Under the pieces are notes generated by a model. The model did no database searches. It was not told the DNA's origin and worked only from the letters and a program-made list of their open reading frames with translations. Positions 27,716-37,974 of a stretch of 64,000 bases of DNA are shown here, one piece after another (within the stretch, counting starts at the first letter, position 1; the number at the start of each line of letters is the position of its first letter). Position numbers and translations under genes: made by a program. Origin of the DNA: Phycisphaerales bacterium (GTDB taxonomy: Bacteria > Planctomycetota > Phycisphaerae > Phycisphaerales > SM1A02); contig JAQWLT010000022.1 in assembly GCA_029247205.1 (NCBI GenBank), forward strand, positions 1 to 64,000, given 5' to 3'.

Positions 27716-29728
27716 GTGATTACCCATCGAATCCGAATCGTCGCTTTGGCCGCGGCAGCTGTAGTTACCGGCATGGCTTGGGCAACTGGCCCAGATATTG
27801 TGGCTTGGTATGTCGCAAATGATGTTGCCTACCACGGCTCCTCTGGGGGAATCGGTGGCTATGCCATCAGCACAACCTCATGCAACTTCGGTGATGAGGA
27901 GGCCGCCTGGTATGGCGGCACGAATGAAACCCCGCTGATCGGCCAGAACGCGTACCGCATGAAAGATGGTCGCTTCGAACAGATCGGCATGTCGTGGCTG
28001 AAGCATTCATTCTGTGCTCTGAGCGAACCCGGCTGCGGGACTTGTCAGGCAACCGACTGCAACACACTTGGTATTGGATGCGCCGACACCTACGGATCTG
28101 GTCTCAACACCAACCCGAACGCGCCTCGTTCAGACGTCGACGCTTTCATGGGCTCCTACCCCTATCCGTTCTCAATTTCAAATAGCGGTCCGGCGGTGCT
28201 TCGCGCAAACCTGCAGATTCATAACAATGATGTTGAGCCGTCAATGAATGCTGGAGCGAAGTACTACCTCGAGGCGTACTACATCAGCACGGACGATGCC
28301 CCTGCTGGGAATCATGCCAATAACGCCTCATGGCGTGAAGTTGTCTTTAGTAGCATCAGTAATGTCAGTTCAATTGGCGACACTGAAGTTGAAGAGCAGG
28401 CCATTCGAAAATGGGCTGTCGAAGACTCTAGTGTTGATATGAACGAAGCACATGTGGCAAATGAAGGCTTCTTCATCGTCGGTGCGAAAGCTACGGATCT
28501 TGGTGGTGGCATGTGGCACTACGAGTACGCCGTATACAACCACAACTCTGACTTAAGTGGCGGCTCGTTCCAGGTTCCGCTGCCGAGTAGCGCGACGGCT
28601 ACAAATATCGGCTTCCATGATGTGGACTATCACAGCGGCGAGGTCTACGACGGCACCGATTGGTCTGCCGTAGTCGCCCCCGGCTCTATTACATGGAGCA
28701 CAGAATCGTACGCTCAGAACCAGAACGCCAATGCCTTGCGTTGGTCAACGATGTACAACTTCCGATTTGACGCCAATGTAGCGCCAACAACTGCGACGGT
28801 CACCATCGGTATGTTCAAGCCCGGCGGAGCTTCGTCCACGAGCGTCGAGACAATCGCTCCACCTGCGGCTCCGATCGACCCATGTACTCTCCCACTTGGG
28901 TTCTGCCCAGAAGATATTGACAGCAATTACATCGTGGACGTCGATGACATGCTCGCAGCCCTCAGTTCCTTTGGTGAATGTGGCGATGGCACGTTCAGAC
29001 CTCAGGGTGATGTCAATGGCGACTGCTGCGCAGACGTCGACGACCTCTTGCAGCTCATTGGCGTTTGGGGCATGGAATGCACACCTGTTGGCGCATGCTG
29101 CCTACCTGCTGGTGGATGCGACATGATTTCGCAGGCCGACTGCGACGAGGTCTCTGGTGAGTGGGCGGGAGAAGGCAATTCTTGTGCCGCAGCCAATTGC
29201 CCATCGCCTGGAGCATGCTGCGCTACGGACGGCTCATGCATCTATGTGATGGCCGATGCGTGCACCGATGGCACATGGCAAGGCAATGGCGTTTCATGTG
29301 AAGACGTCAACTGCCCGATCGCAGGCGCTGGTGACGAATGCGAGGTCGCCTTGATTGCCTCCGTTGGAGAGAACTCATTCGAAACCAACACAGCCACGCC
29401 CAGTTCGCCCCAACCTGATGACTCGATGTGTCCGGGCACGTATCTTGACTGGGGAAATAGCAATGACATTTGGTTCCTGTTTGTTCCCGAGGCGAGTGGA
29501 GACCTGCTCTTTACGACCTGTGACGCAAGCAGCTACGACACCTCAATGGCGATATACGAGGATTCATGCGACAACCAAGTGGCATGCAATGGTGATTCGT
29601 CTGACGGCAGTGGTTGCCAGTCGTTCTTCTCAGCGGTCAATCTGACCGTGACCGCCGGCGAGACCTACTACATCCGCATCGGTGGATGGCAAGGCTCAGC
29701 CGGATCAGGCACACTGACGATCGAGTAG
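27716..29728 (+). CDS. Secreted multi-domain protein with dockerin-like EF-hand pair, two GACC Cys-rich repeats and PPC-like C-terminal domain
   Basis: DIDSNYIVDVDDMLAAL / DVNGDCCADVDDLLQLI; GACCLPAGGC.. and GACCATDGSC..; GTG start. Confidence 0.82.
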   Translation: MITHRIRIVALAAAAVVTGMAWATGPDIVAWYVANDVAYHGSSGGIGGYAISTTSCNFGDEEAAWYGGTNETPLIGQNAYRMKDGRFEQIGMSWLKHSFCALSEPGCGTCQATDCNTLGIGCADTYGSGLNTNPNAPRSDVDAFMGSYPYPFSISNSGPAVLRANLQIHNNDVEPSMNAGAKYYLEAYYISTDDAPAGNHANNASWREVVFSSISNVSSIGDTEVEEQAIRKWAVEDSSVDMNEAHVANEGFFIVGAKATDLGGGMWHYEYAVYNHNSDLSGGSFQVPLPSSATATNIGFHDVDYHSGEVYDGTDWSAVVAPGSITWSTESYAQNQNANALRWSTMYNFRFDANVAPTTATVTIGMFKPGGASSTSVETIAPPAAPIDPCTLPLGFCPEDIDSNYIVDVDDMLAALSSFGECGDGTFRPQGDVNGDCCADVDDLLQLIGVWGMECTPVGACCLPAGGCDMISQADCDEVSGEWAGEGNSCAAANCPSPGACCATDGSCIYVMADACTDGTWQGNGVSCEDVNCPIAGAGDECEVALIASVGENSFETNTATPSSPQPDDSMCPGTYLDWGNSNDIWFLFVPEASGDLLFTTCDASSYDTSMAIYEDSCDNQVACNGDSSDGSGCQSFFSAVNLTVTAGETYYIRIGGWQGSAGSGTLTIE

Positions 29729-29756
29729 CCGCCGACATTTCGTTGTTTATGAAATC

Positions 29757-29786
29757 AGGCCCCTCGGACCCACGTCCGAGGGGCCT
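29757..29786 (+). terminator. 13-bp perfect hairpin AGGCCCCTCGGAC-CCAC-GTCCGAGGGGCCT
   Basis: Exact inverted repeat 28 nt after the stop of the 27716-29728 CDS; no U-tract. Confidence 0.7.
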
Positions 29787-29894
29787 GTTAGTTCACCAAG
29801 CGTGTTGTTTGTAGGTGCCCACTATTCAAACACCACTCAACTCGTGTCGGTCGTACCCTGTCGCCTCAGCCCCTACCTAAAGAGGACTCTGCTT

Positions 29895-32321
29895 GTGATT
29901 GTCTCCACCATTGTGGCACTGACCTGTCTCGAACCTGCCCCCTTAGCCCCCACCCACTTCCTCACCACTGAGGATGTCCGATCGGCTTGGCGGCGACCCG
30001 TCCATACCGATGAGGTCGAGGCATGGGTTGTCGCCGACAAACCGCTGACGTCCAAGATGATGGGCGCACCTGCGTGGACCACTGTGGAACCCGATGACGG
30101 CGGCGCCGTTGCCATACCGCGGGGCGGATGGGGACTCTTTGTCTTCCACTCCGACACCGACACCCCTGCAGTCCTCGATGCCGCCGCATTTGGCGAAGCC
30201 TGGATTAATGGACTGCCCCGTGGCGGTGACACCTATGGAGATGGCCACACACGACTGCCATTTCTCATGCGAGCAGGACGCAACGAAGTTCTACTCCGCT
30301 CTGGTCGCGGCAACCCTGCCCCAAAGGTGTGGACCCGTGACATGCTGGCACAACACGAAGCGTCTCCTGGAGCGCCGCGTGTAGCACTGCTTGGTGATCG
30401 AGATCGAACACTGCCCGACGCCATCGCTGGTCGCCCATTTGACGAGTGGGCTGCGATCCTTATTTACAACGTCGATGCTACGCCGCTTACAGGGACGCAC
30501 CTCTCTGTGACCATGGGCGATCTTTCGACCGTGACTGCTGTTCCCACCATCCAGCCGCTCTCGTTTCTGAAGGTTCCGGTTCAACTACGCGGACCAGCAA
30601 GCGATGCTGGATCGACTGAGTGCACGATTCAATTACAAGACGCTCGTGGCGTCAACCTCGACATCGACACGGTTTCCATTCGCGTCCGCACCCCCGAACA
30701 GTGGCGGAAGCAGACCTTCATCAGCAGCATTGACAACAGCGTGCAGTACTACGGCTTTGTCCCCCCAGAGCCTGGTGGCGACATGCTTCCCGGAACCGTA
30801 CTCTCACTGCATGGTGCCTCGGTCAAGGGTGGGCGACAAGCGTCGTGTTACCGAAGTCGACCTTGGTGTATGGTCGTCGCGCCGACCAATCGCAGGCCGT
30901 TTGGCTTTGACTGGGAAGAGTGGGGACGACTCGACGCGCTTGAAGCCATGGACAATGCGCAAAGCCGCTTTCCAAACAATCCTGGCCTCGCTTGGCTGAC
31001 CGGGCACTCTATGGGCGGGCACGGCACTTGGAATATTGGACTGACGGTGCCCGAGCGCTTTGCCGCCATCGCCCCAAGCGCCGGCTGGCAGAGTTTTTGG
31101 ACATACGGCGGGCCTGAACGGTACCCAGCCGATGGCGGGGTGCGTGAACTGCTTCGACGCGCCGCAAACCCAAGCGACACCGAACTCTTGATTCCCAATG
31201 CCGATCGATTTGGCATCTATGTTCTGCACGGTGATCAAGATGAGACCGTTCCAGTTTCAGAAGCGCGGGCGATGCGTGAGAAACTCGGCAGCACCCACGC
31301 CGACTTCGCCTATTACGAACGCCCAGGCGCCGGACACTGGTGGGGCGACGAGTGCATGGACTGGCCCCCCCTCTTTGAGTTTCTCAAGCGACACACACTG
31401 GGCGAAGGTGGTCGCCGTGACCGACTCGTCTTTGTCACTGTTGACCCATCCGCGTCCTCTACCTGTGACTGGGTAAGCATCAATCAGCAACGCATCTGTC
31501 TTGAGCCGAGCACAGTTAACTTGGCGATTGAACAATCGGATCAGGGCACAACGATCACTGGAAATACCGACAACATCCGTCGCCTGTCAATCGACCCCAT
31601 GCATCCGGATGTTGACGGTGTTACCGAAGTCACGCTTGATGGCGGATCGCCTATTCAGATCAATGGCACGACAATGGTTCATCTGCTTCGCAGCGAAAGT
31701 GACCTGTGGACACTCGACAAAGCTGCACCAACCGACGAGAAGAATGCGACTCGCAATGGGCGGCTCCGTAGCGCCTGGAACAACAACGTGCTCCTCATTG
31801 TCGGCACGACCGGAACAACGGATGAGACGACGTGGAATCGGGCCCGCGCACGCCAAGATGCTGAACGTTGGTGGTACCGCGGAAATGGTCTTGTCGAGAT
31901 TATCGACGACACCAACTTCTCCCCAACGGAAAATCCAGATCGTGGAATCATGTTGTATGGAAATGCCGACTCAAATGGCGCCTGGAAGACGCTACTCGGC
32001 AAGTCTCCAGTCCAAGTCACAAGGGACAGCGTTCGGGTTGGGGATCGGGTGCTTCCAGGCCCACTCGCCGTCACAATTGTGCGGCCACGTCCAGGTAGCG
32101 ACATCGCAAGTGTTGCCGCCGTCATTGGCACCAGCGGCGAAGGGCAGCGACTTGCCGCAACGCTCCCTCTCTTCTTCTCAGGTGTGGGTTGGCCCGATTG
32201 GATGGTCATGGAACCGTCTGTACTGAGCAAGGGCGAAGATGGAATCGTCGGGCTTGGCTTCTTTGGCCATGACTGGGAAATTCAAAACAATCAATCGGCG
32301 TGGCGGGGTGTGGTCGACTGA
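29895..32321 (+). CDS. Exported alpha/beta hydrolase (prolyl-oligopeptidase/esterase type)
   Basis: LTGHSMGGHGTWNIGLTVPERFAAIAPSAGW nucleophile elbow; YVLHGDQDETVPVSEAR; GAGHWWGDECMDW; start uncertain (29802 or GTG 29895). Confidence 0.8.
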   Translation: MIVSTIVALTCLEPAPLAPTHFLTTEDVRSAWRRPVHTDEVEAWVVADKPLTSKMMGAPAWTTVEPDDGGAVAIPRGGWGLFVFHSDTDTPAVLDAAAFGEAWINGLPRGGDTYGDGHTRLPFLMRAGRNEVLLRSGRGNPAPKVWTRDMLAQHEASPGAPRVALLGDRDRTLPDAIAGRPFDEWAAILIYNVDATPLTGTHLSVTMGDLSTVTAVPTIQPLSFLKVPVQLRGPASDAGSTECTIQLQDARGVNLDIDTVSIRVRTPEQWRKQTFISSIDNSVQYYGFVPPEPGGDMLPGTVLSLHGASVKGGRQASCYRSRPWCMVVAPTNRRPFGFDWEEWGRLDALEAMDNAQSRFPNNPGLAWLTGHSMGGHGTWNIGLTVPERFAAIAPSAGWQSFWTYGGPERYPADGGVRELLRRAANPSDTELLIPNADRFGIYVLHGDQDETVPVSEARAMREKLGSTHADFAYYERPGAGHWWGDECMDWPPLFEFLKRHTLGEGGRRDRLVFVTVDPSASSTCDWVSINQQRICLEPSTVNLAIEQSDQGTTITGNTDNIRRLSIDPMHPDVDGVTEVTLDGGSPIQINGTTMVHLLRSESDLWTLDKAAPTDEKNATRNGRLRSAWNNNVLLIVGTTGTTDETTWNRARARQDAERWWYRGNGLVEIIDDTNFSPTENPDRGIMLYGNADSNGAWKTLLGKSPVQVTRDSVRVGDRVLPGPLAVTIVRPRPGSDIASVAAVIGTSGEGQRLAATLPLFFSGVGWPDWMVMEPSVLSKGEDGIVGLGFFGHDWEIQNNQSAWRGVVD

Positions 32322-32451
32322 ACTGCATGTAAATCGCCCGCGAAGTGAAGTTTTTACGCCCATCAAATAAGTCGTTCCCACCTCGAATGCTGTAGTGTCG
32401 CGGGATACTGGTGATCACTACTCGCTGTCTCGCTCCCATTAGAGGTATCTC

Positions 32452-34050
32452 ATGCGACTACTTAGTTTGGCCATCGTGTTCGCTGCAGCCGTTTTTGCCG
32501 CTGCCTTTATTGTGCTTGGCCTGTTGGTCAGTGGGCTGTGGTACATCGGCCTGATCTGGGCTGTTCCAACCGCAATGGTTGGTATCTGGGACTTGCTGCA
32601 AACGAAGCACAGCATCCTTCGCAACTATCCGATACTTGGACATCTCCGATACTTCTTCGAGAGCATCCGCCCGGAGATGATGCAATACTTCGTCGAGACC
32701 GACGAGTCGGGCAAGCCATACAACCGTGTTCAACGCACGGCCATTTATGAACGAGCGAAGAATGTCGAGGGCACGAAGCCATTCGGCACTGAACTCGACG
32801 TCTATAGCACCGAATACGAATACATCACACACTCAGTCGCACCGAAGCCGAAGCAGGACCATATGTTTACGGTCAAGGTTGGCAATGAGCAGTGCAGTCG
32901 CCCCTATGACGCTTCAATTCTGAATGTGTCCGCCATGTCCTTTGGTGCCCTCAGTCCAAATGCACTCGAGGCACTCAATAAGGGCGCAAAAATGGGTGGG
33001 TTCTTTCACGACACGGGGGAAGGCGGCTGCAGCCCGTATCACACCAAACACGGAGGCGATCTCGTGTGGGAAGTTGGCACTGGCTACTTCGGTTGCCGCA
33101 ATGAACAGGGCCAGTTCGACCCGGGCCTCTTTCATGAGACCGCCTCAATAGATCAGATCAAGATGGTTGAGATAAAGGTTTCGCAGGGTGCAAAGGCTGG
33201 CCACGGCGGCGTGCTCCCTGGGGCGAAGGTCGATGCTGAGATTGCGCGGGTTCGTGGTGTTCCTGAAGGAAAGGACTGCATATCTCCCGCCTTTCACACA
33301 GCGTTTTCTACGCCAACGGAACTGCTGGAATTTACCGCAAAGATTCGAGACCTCAGTGGCGGCAAGCCTGCTGGCTTCAAACTCTGCATTGGCCGCCCAC
33401 ACGAGTTTCTCGCAATCTGCAAGGCGATGACCACGACAGGCATCTACCCAGACTTCATTGTTATTGACGGCGCAGAAGGTGGAACCGGCGCTGGCCCAGT
33501 TGAGTTCCTTGATCACATGGGGGTCCCCTTGACTGAAGGTCTCCTCTTTGCCCACAACGCCCTCGTGGGAATGGGCTTGCGAACGCATATGCGGATTGCT
33601 GCAAGTGCAAAAGTTGCAACTGCATTCAATATTGCCTCGCGACTCGCCATCGGCGCCGACTGGTGCAACGCAGCGAGAGCCTTCATGTTCGCGGTTGGCT
33701 GTATTCAGGCTGAACGCTGCCACACCAATACGTGCCCGGTCGGTGTTGCAACACAGGATCCCAATCTATTCCGTGGACTGGTCGTTGATGACAAAGCAAA
33801 CAGAGCCATGCACTACCACTGCAATACGCTTGAAGCATTGGCTGAAGTCACAGCCGCTGCGGGTCTCATGCATCCGTCTGAGTTCAAGCCGTGCCATCTC
33901 GTTCGCCGCACAACACCAACCCAAGTGTTGCCATACTCCGAGATCTATGACTTCCTTGAGCCAGAGGAGTTGCTGAACTCCGCACCTGGCCCAAGATGGA
34001 AGGAGTGGCTCAACCACGCAAGCCCAGACACCTTTGACCGAGTAGCTTGA
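32452..34050 (+). CDS. FMN-binding glutamate synthase family protein with N-terminal TM segments
   Basis: AMSFGALSPNALEALNKGAKMGGFFHDTGEGG, IDGAEGGTGAGPVEFLDHMGVPL, CHTNTCPVGVATQDP. Confidence 0.93.
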   Translation: MRLLSLAIVFAAAVFAAAFIVLGLLVSGLWYIGLIWAVPTAMVGIWDLLQTKHSILRNYPILGHLRYFFESIRPEMMQYFVETDESGKPYNRVQRTAIYERAKNVEGTKPFGTELDVYSTEYEYITHSVAPKPKQDHMFTVKVGNEQCSRPYDASILNVSAMSFGALSPNALEALNKGAKMGGFFHDTGEGGCSPYHTKHGGDLVWEVGTGYFGCRNEQGQFDPGLFHETASIDQIKMVEIKVSQGAKAGHGGVLPGAKVDAEIARVRGVPEGKDCISPAFHTAFSTPTELLEFTAKIRDLSGGKPAGFKLCIGRPHEFLAICKAMTTTGIYPDFIVIDGAEGGTGAGPVEFLDHMGVPLTEGLLFAHNALVGMGLRTHMRIAASAKVATAFNIASRLAIGADWCNAARAFMFAVGCIQAERCHTNTCPVGVATQDPNLFRGLVVDDKANRAMHYHCNTLEALAEVTAAAGLMHPSEFKPCHLVRRTTPTQVLPYSEIYDFLEPEELLNSAPGPRWKEWLNHASPDTFDRVA

Positions 34051-34070
34051 AACTCAGGAGCTCAAACCCA

Positions 34071-34532
34071 ATGATTCGAACATCTCTTGCCGTGTCCTTC
34101 GCTCTCCTAATCGGCCTCTTCGCCCTGCTCGCCAATACATCAGCCGATGCGCATTGCCAGATTCCTTGCGGAATCTACGATGACGGCGCCCGCATTTCAG
34201 AAATGCGAGAAAACGCTACGTCCATTCGCAAAGCGATATCTGAGATTTCCTCAACCATGGGCGATGGCACTGTTGTGGCATTCAATCAAGCAACACGGTG
34301 GGTCATCGAAAAAGACCGATCGGCCACGGCTATTCAAGAGATTGCCGCTGACTACTTTCTCACACAAAGAGTCAAGGCTGCTGAGGGTGAGGCGCGCACC
34401 GCATACGTCGAACAACTTGAGGGATTTCATGCTGTCATGGTTACGGCGATGAAGTGTAAACAACAAGTCGACACCAAGGCGGTCGATTCCCTTGATGCGG
34501 CCATCAATACTGTTGCCAAATGGTATGAGTAG
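34071..34532 (+). CDS. sodN: Nickel superoxide dismutase with Sec signal peptide
   Basis: AGGAG at 34056-34060, ATG at 34071; NTSADA-HCQIPCGIYDDGARI contains the Ni-hook HCxxPCGxY. Confidence 0.93.
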   Translation: MIRTSLAVSFALLIGLFALLANTSADAHCQIPCGIYDDGARISEMRENATSIRKAISEISSTMGDGTVVAFNQATRWVIEKDRSATAIQEIAADYFLTQRVKAAEGEARTAYVEQLEGFHAVMVTAMKCKQQVDTKAVDSLDAAINTVAKWYE

Positions 34533-34539
34533 CAAGACG

Positions 34540-35253
34540 CTACTGACTTGCGGTCTTGTCAGTCACCGGATCTGGCTTCTCTTTCTTGGGCTTTCGGAAG
34601 TCAAGATCCTCGATCTTTCCAAAGACCGCTGTAGAAATATTGGCAAGGTGTGATGCAATACGCTTGTAGTGACGAGATCGAAGTGAATAGGCCACCGCGG
34701 AATGGGTGGCAACCGTGCGACGATCGTGCAAGAGCGATGCTTCTACTGCGTCGCACTCCCCACGAATTCGATCAGCAGCTTTGATAGCCTTCTTCGCCTT
34801 CTTGGTGCTCGACTCCACAAATGCCTCAATCACCAAAGGGAAGAGCCCTCCAACATTCTGGCAAATCTCTTCGAGCGGCTCGTGGTATCGATCTATCTTG
34901 TAGTCGCTGGTGTAGTACTGAGCAACCTCGAATAGATTCTTGCAATAGTCGCCAATCCGCTCGGCGTCCTTCGCAACACTCATCAGTGCCAAGCATCCAG
35001 CAATATCAGCGATCTTATTAACACTCAAGTGTGTCAAGATGTTTGCCCGCACTGTGCGAAGGAGCGTGTTGATCTCCTGATCTTTGCTGTACAACGGCAC
35101 CTCTACATCTACATCAAGTTTGTCGCCTCGCAACACCCCATTAGCCTCATGAAACATCCACTCGGCGGCGTGTAGCATCTCTGCAAACTGAGCAAAGGCC
35201 TCATCGAGCTTGTTGTCGCCAGATTTTAATGCTGCGATCAATTGACCAAGCAT
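34540..35253 (-). CDS. PhoU-like/DUF47 phosphate transport regulator
   Basis: All-helical protein with DAERIGDYCKNLFEVAQYY; AAAGGAG upstream of ATG 35253; adjacent to Na/Pi symporter. Confidence 0.82.
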   Translation of the reverse strand: MLGQLIAALKSGDNKLDEAFAQFAEMLHAAEWMFHEANGVLRGDKLDVDVEVPLYSKDQEINTLLRTVRANILTHLSVNKIADIAGCLALMSVAKDAERIGDYCKNLFEVAQYYTSDYKIDRYHEPLEEICQNVGGLFPLVIEAFVESSTKKAKKAIKAADRIRGECDAVEASLLHDRRTVATHSAVAYSLRSRHYKRIASHLANISTAVFGKIEDLDFRKPKKEKPDPVTDKTASQ

Positions 35254-35300
35254 GTGTGCACTCCTTTGATTCACCGTATTCGATGCGGATGAATCTTGCG

Positions 35301-36467
35301 TCACTCAGAGAAGAATAAGATCTCGGTGATTGTCAATCCAACGACTGGAATGACTACAAAGACACCGATGAGAAAGAAGAACGCGTACTTTCGATTGCGT
35401 ACCGCAAGGCCGCTATACCACTTCGAGAGCCTGATTGGAAATTTCCTCGCGGGATACCAGAGGGCATTATCAAACAAGTTGAAGAGGACGTGTGAGACTG
35501 CCACCGTCACCGCTCCTGCTGTCGGATTGGCTGTGGCCGCCAACACACCAGTCACGGTGGTGCCAATATTGCACCCCAGCATGAAAGGAAAAACTCGCCG
35601 CAACTTTACAATGCCTGCTCCAGCAATTGGCACCATCAAACTTGTTGTGACCGAACTCGATTGCACTGCAACAGTCGAGCCAATGCCAGAGAGCCACGCA
35701 AAAAAGTCATTGCGAAATACGACCTTACTAAAGAGGCCTTCAAGACGCTGCAACAATGCACCCTTGAGGCTCTTAACCAGGCCAATCAGTGCGGTAAAGA
35801 GCACCAATAAACCAACCACAGCAACAATGATGCCAAGAGTGGCCGCGTTATCAGTCAACCATCCAGCCGCGCTTTGCACGACTTCAACCAAGGGCTTGGT
35901 GATCAATTTGATCGGGCTGGTGGACTTACTGCCTGGCTCGAGACCCATCAGCTCAGTCATCCACATCGATAGGCGTGTGAGCACGCCGTTTCCGCCGCTA
36001 CTAGGAAGTGCTCGTGTCGCCCACTCGATTGGAAAAAGTATGAGCACGGTCATTACGTTTGGAATGGCGTGCATCAGGGCGGTTGTGTACGAGCGACGGA
36101 ACTGTCGCTTGATGCGCATCGAACCAAGCGACACAATCAAGCCTGTGATGCTCGTGCCAATATTGGCGCCCATGACAGCAAAGACGGCGGTGCCCATCTT
36201 GAGGTCACCAACTGCAACGAGGGTAATAATGAGAGCCGTCGTGAAAGAAGAACTCTGCACGATCGATGTCACAAGTACTGAAGCAAGCAACGCAACAAGC
36301 GGGTTGTCGCCCTGTGCCATTGCCGTCTGAATCCAGTCGGTAGACTTGCCCAGCGACTTGAGCCCGGCCCCCATGATGTTGATGGCCGACAAAAAGAAAT
36401 ACAGCGACGCCATCGCCATCAAGGCGTAGACCCAAAACGGCCGTTGTTTTTCGCTGTTGAGGTTCAA
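35301..36467 (-). CDS. Na+/phosphate cotransporter (NptA/PNaS family)
   Basis: Inverted repeats GANIGTSITGLIVSLG and GCNIGTTVTGVLAA with QSSSFTTALI / QSSSVTTSLMVP. Confidence 0.92.
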   Translation of the reverse strand: MNLNSEKQRPFWVYALMAMASLYFFLSAINIMGAGLKSLGKSTDWIQTAMAQGDNPLVALLASVLVTSIVQSSSFTTALIITLVAVGDLKMGTAVFAVMGANIGTSITGLIVSLGSMRIKRQFRRSYTTALMHAIPNVMTVLILFPIEWATRALPSSGGNGVLTRLSMWMTELMGLEPGSKSTSPIKLITKPLVEVVQSAAGWLTDNAATLGIIVAVVGLLVLFTALIGLVKSLKGALLQRLEGLFSKVVFRNDFFAWLSGIGSTVAVQSSSVTTSLMVPIAGAGIVKLRRVFPFMLGCNIGTTVTGVLAATANPTAGAVTVAVSHVLFNLFDNALWYPARKFPIRLSKWYSGLAVRNRKYAFFFLIGVFVVIPVVGLTITEILFFSE

Positions 36468-36525
36468 GCCACATCTCCTCCTGCCATCGGTGTGATGGCT
36501 CGTGCAGCAGAAGACCAGATAGGGC

Positions 36526-37974
36526 TCAAGTTTGAGTAAGCAATGCGCTTAGATTCTGTTCAGAGGCCTCCCCATCCGAGCCAGCCAAGGGCAGAATGAT
36601 GCTGAAAACAGCCCCTTCTGTAGGGGCTTGATCAACTTCAACCCGACCACCGTGGGCGATCGCAATATGTTTGACAATTGAGAGCCCCAGCCCCGTGCCG
36701 CCAACCTCTCGGCTTCGGCCCCCATCAACTCTGTAGAACCGCTCGAAAATACGGTTCCGATGCTCAGCGGCAATGCCCGGGCCATCATCAGTCACGCTGA
36801 TGTGCACCTCGCCATCACTGCCGGCCTGTGCAGCCAATACAACCACACCGGACTTTGGCCCATATCGAATGGCATTGACGACAAGATTCCCGAGGGCCTG
36901 CTCTAAAAGTCGCTGGATGCCAAAACACTCAAGATGTTCGCCGCAGTCAACCTGGAGCGTCACATCACGACTTGCGGCCTCGTCCGCGCAAGCACGGACC
37001 ACCTCATCAAGCAATTCATGAATCAAGAACGCCACTCGATCAGTTGATGATTCGGCGGTCGAACCTTCGAGTTTTGAAAGCGACAGCAAGTCCTCAATGA
37101 TCGCTGAGAGCCTTGAGGCATTCCGCTCAATGATCGTCGCATACTTCGCTCGCTCAGCTGATTGCGGCTCGCCAGCAAGCAATTCTGCATAGCCTTGAAT
37201 TGATGTGATTGGCGTGCGCAATTCGTGCGATACGTTGGCTGCAAAGTCGGCCCGCATATGTTCAAGCCGACGCAGACGAGTCACGTCGTCCAACATCAGA
37301 ACGATGCCCACAATATTTCCTGTGTCATCGTGTGTTGGCTCCGCGTGTACCACGATGCGTTGGCCGTTCGTTGAGTCCAGGACGAGTTCGGCCGCCTCGA
37401 CCGATCGCTCCACCATCGCGTTCGTGGCCAATGAATCGAGTTGGGGATCAACGCCAATCTCGAGGAGCGTGCGGCCGCGAACATCAAACTCATCCAACTC
37501 AAGTAAGGTCGTCGCAGCGGGATTCATATGAAGCACGTGGCCTGAGGTGCCCAGGGCGATCACGCCAGTCCGCATCGCTTGAAGAATGCCCTGGAGTTCG
37601 CCCTGCTGATGCCCAATTTGTAGAACCCGATCGCCCTGATCCATCGCGATTCGTTCAAGCGAAGCAGCAAGGGAGGCCATCGCCGATGGTAGGCCGCCAC
37701 CTCTCCTCCACTCAAAGTCGCCCTCGGATAACTGCTTCGCGCCCGCTGAGAGGTACTCGATGCTTTGCGTCCAACGACTCCCCACAATGTGGGTTGACAG
37801 GATTGTTGTGGCCAGAAGAAGCAGGAGCGAACCAAGAACAATTCCTAGTACGAGGGGCTGCGTAACAAAGATGGCAGCCACGCCACCAAGCACAATCGTT
37901 CCACAGACCTGCGTGCGCACAATGAGCTTGAATGCTGCGTTTGTACTTGGTCGTGGCTGCTGACTCGTGCTCAT
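36526..37974 (-). CDS. phoR: PhoR-like sensor histidine kinase
   Basis: PAS domain, FAANVSHELRTPITSIQGYAELL H-box, DDGPGIAAEHRNRIFERFYRVDGGRSREVGGTGLGLSIVKHI. Confidence 0.9.
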   Translation of the reverse strand: MSTSQQPRPSTNAAFKLIVRTQVCGTIVLGGVAAIFVTQPLVLGIVLGSLLLLLATTILSTHIVGSRWTQSIEYLSAGAKQLSEGDFEWRRGGGLPSAMASLAASLERIAMDQGDRVLQIGHQQGELQGILQAMRTGVIALGTSGHVLHMNPAATTLLELDEFDVRGRTLLEIGVDPQLDSLATNAMVERSVEAAELVLDSTNGQRIVVHAEPTHDDTGNIVGIVLMLDDVTRLRRLEHMRADFAANVSHELRTPITSIQGYAELLAGEPQSAERAKYATIIERNASRLSAIIEDLLSLSKLEGSTAESSTDRVAFLIHELLDEVVRACADEAASRDVTLQVDCGEHLECFGIQRLLEQALGNLVVNAIRYGPKSGVVVLAAQAGSDGEVHISVTDDGPGIAAEHRNRIFERFYRVDGGRSREVGGTGLGLSIVKHIAIAHGGRVEVDQAPTEGAVFSIILPLAGSDGEASEQNLSALLTQT

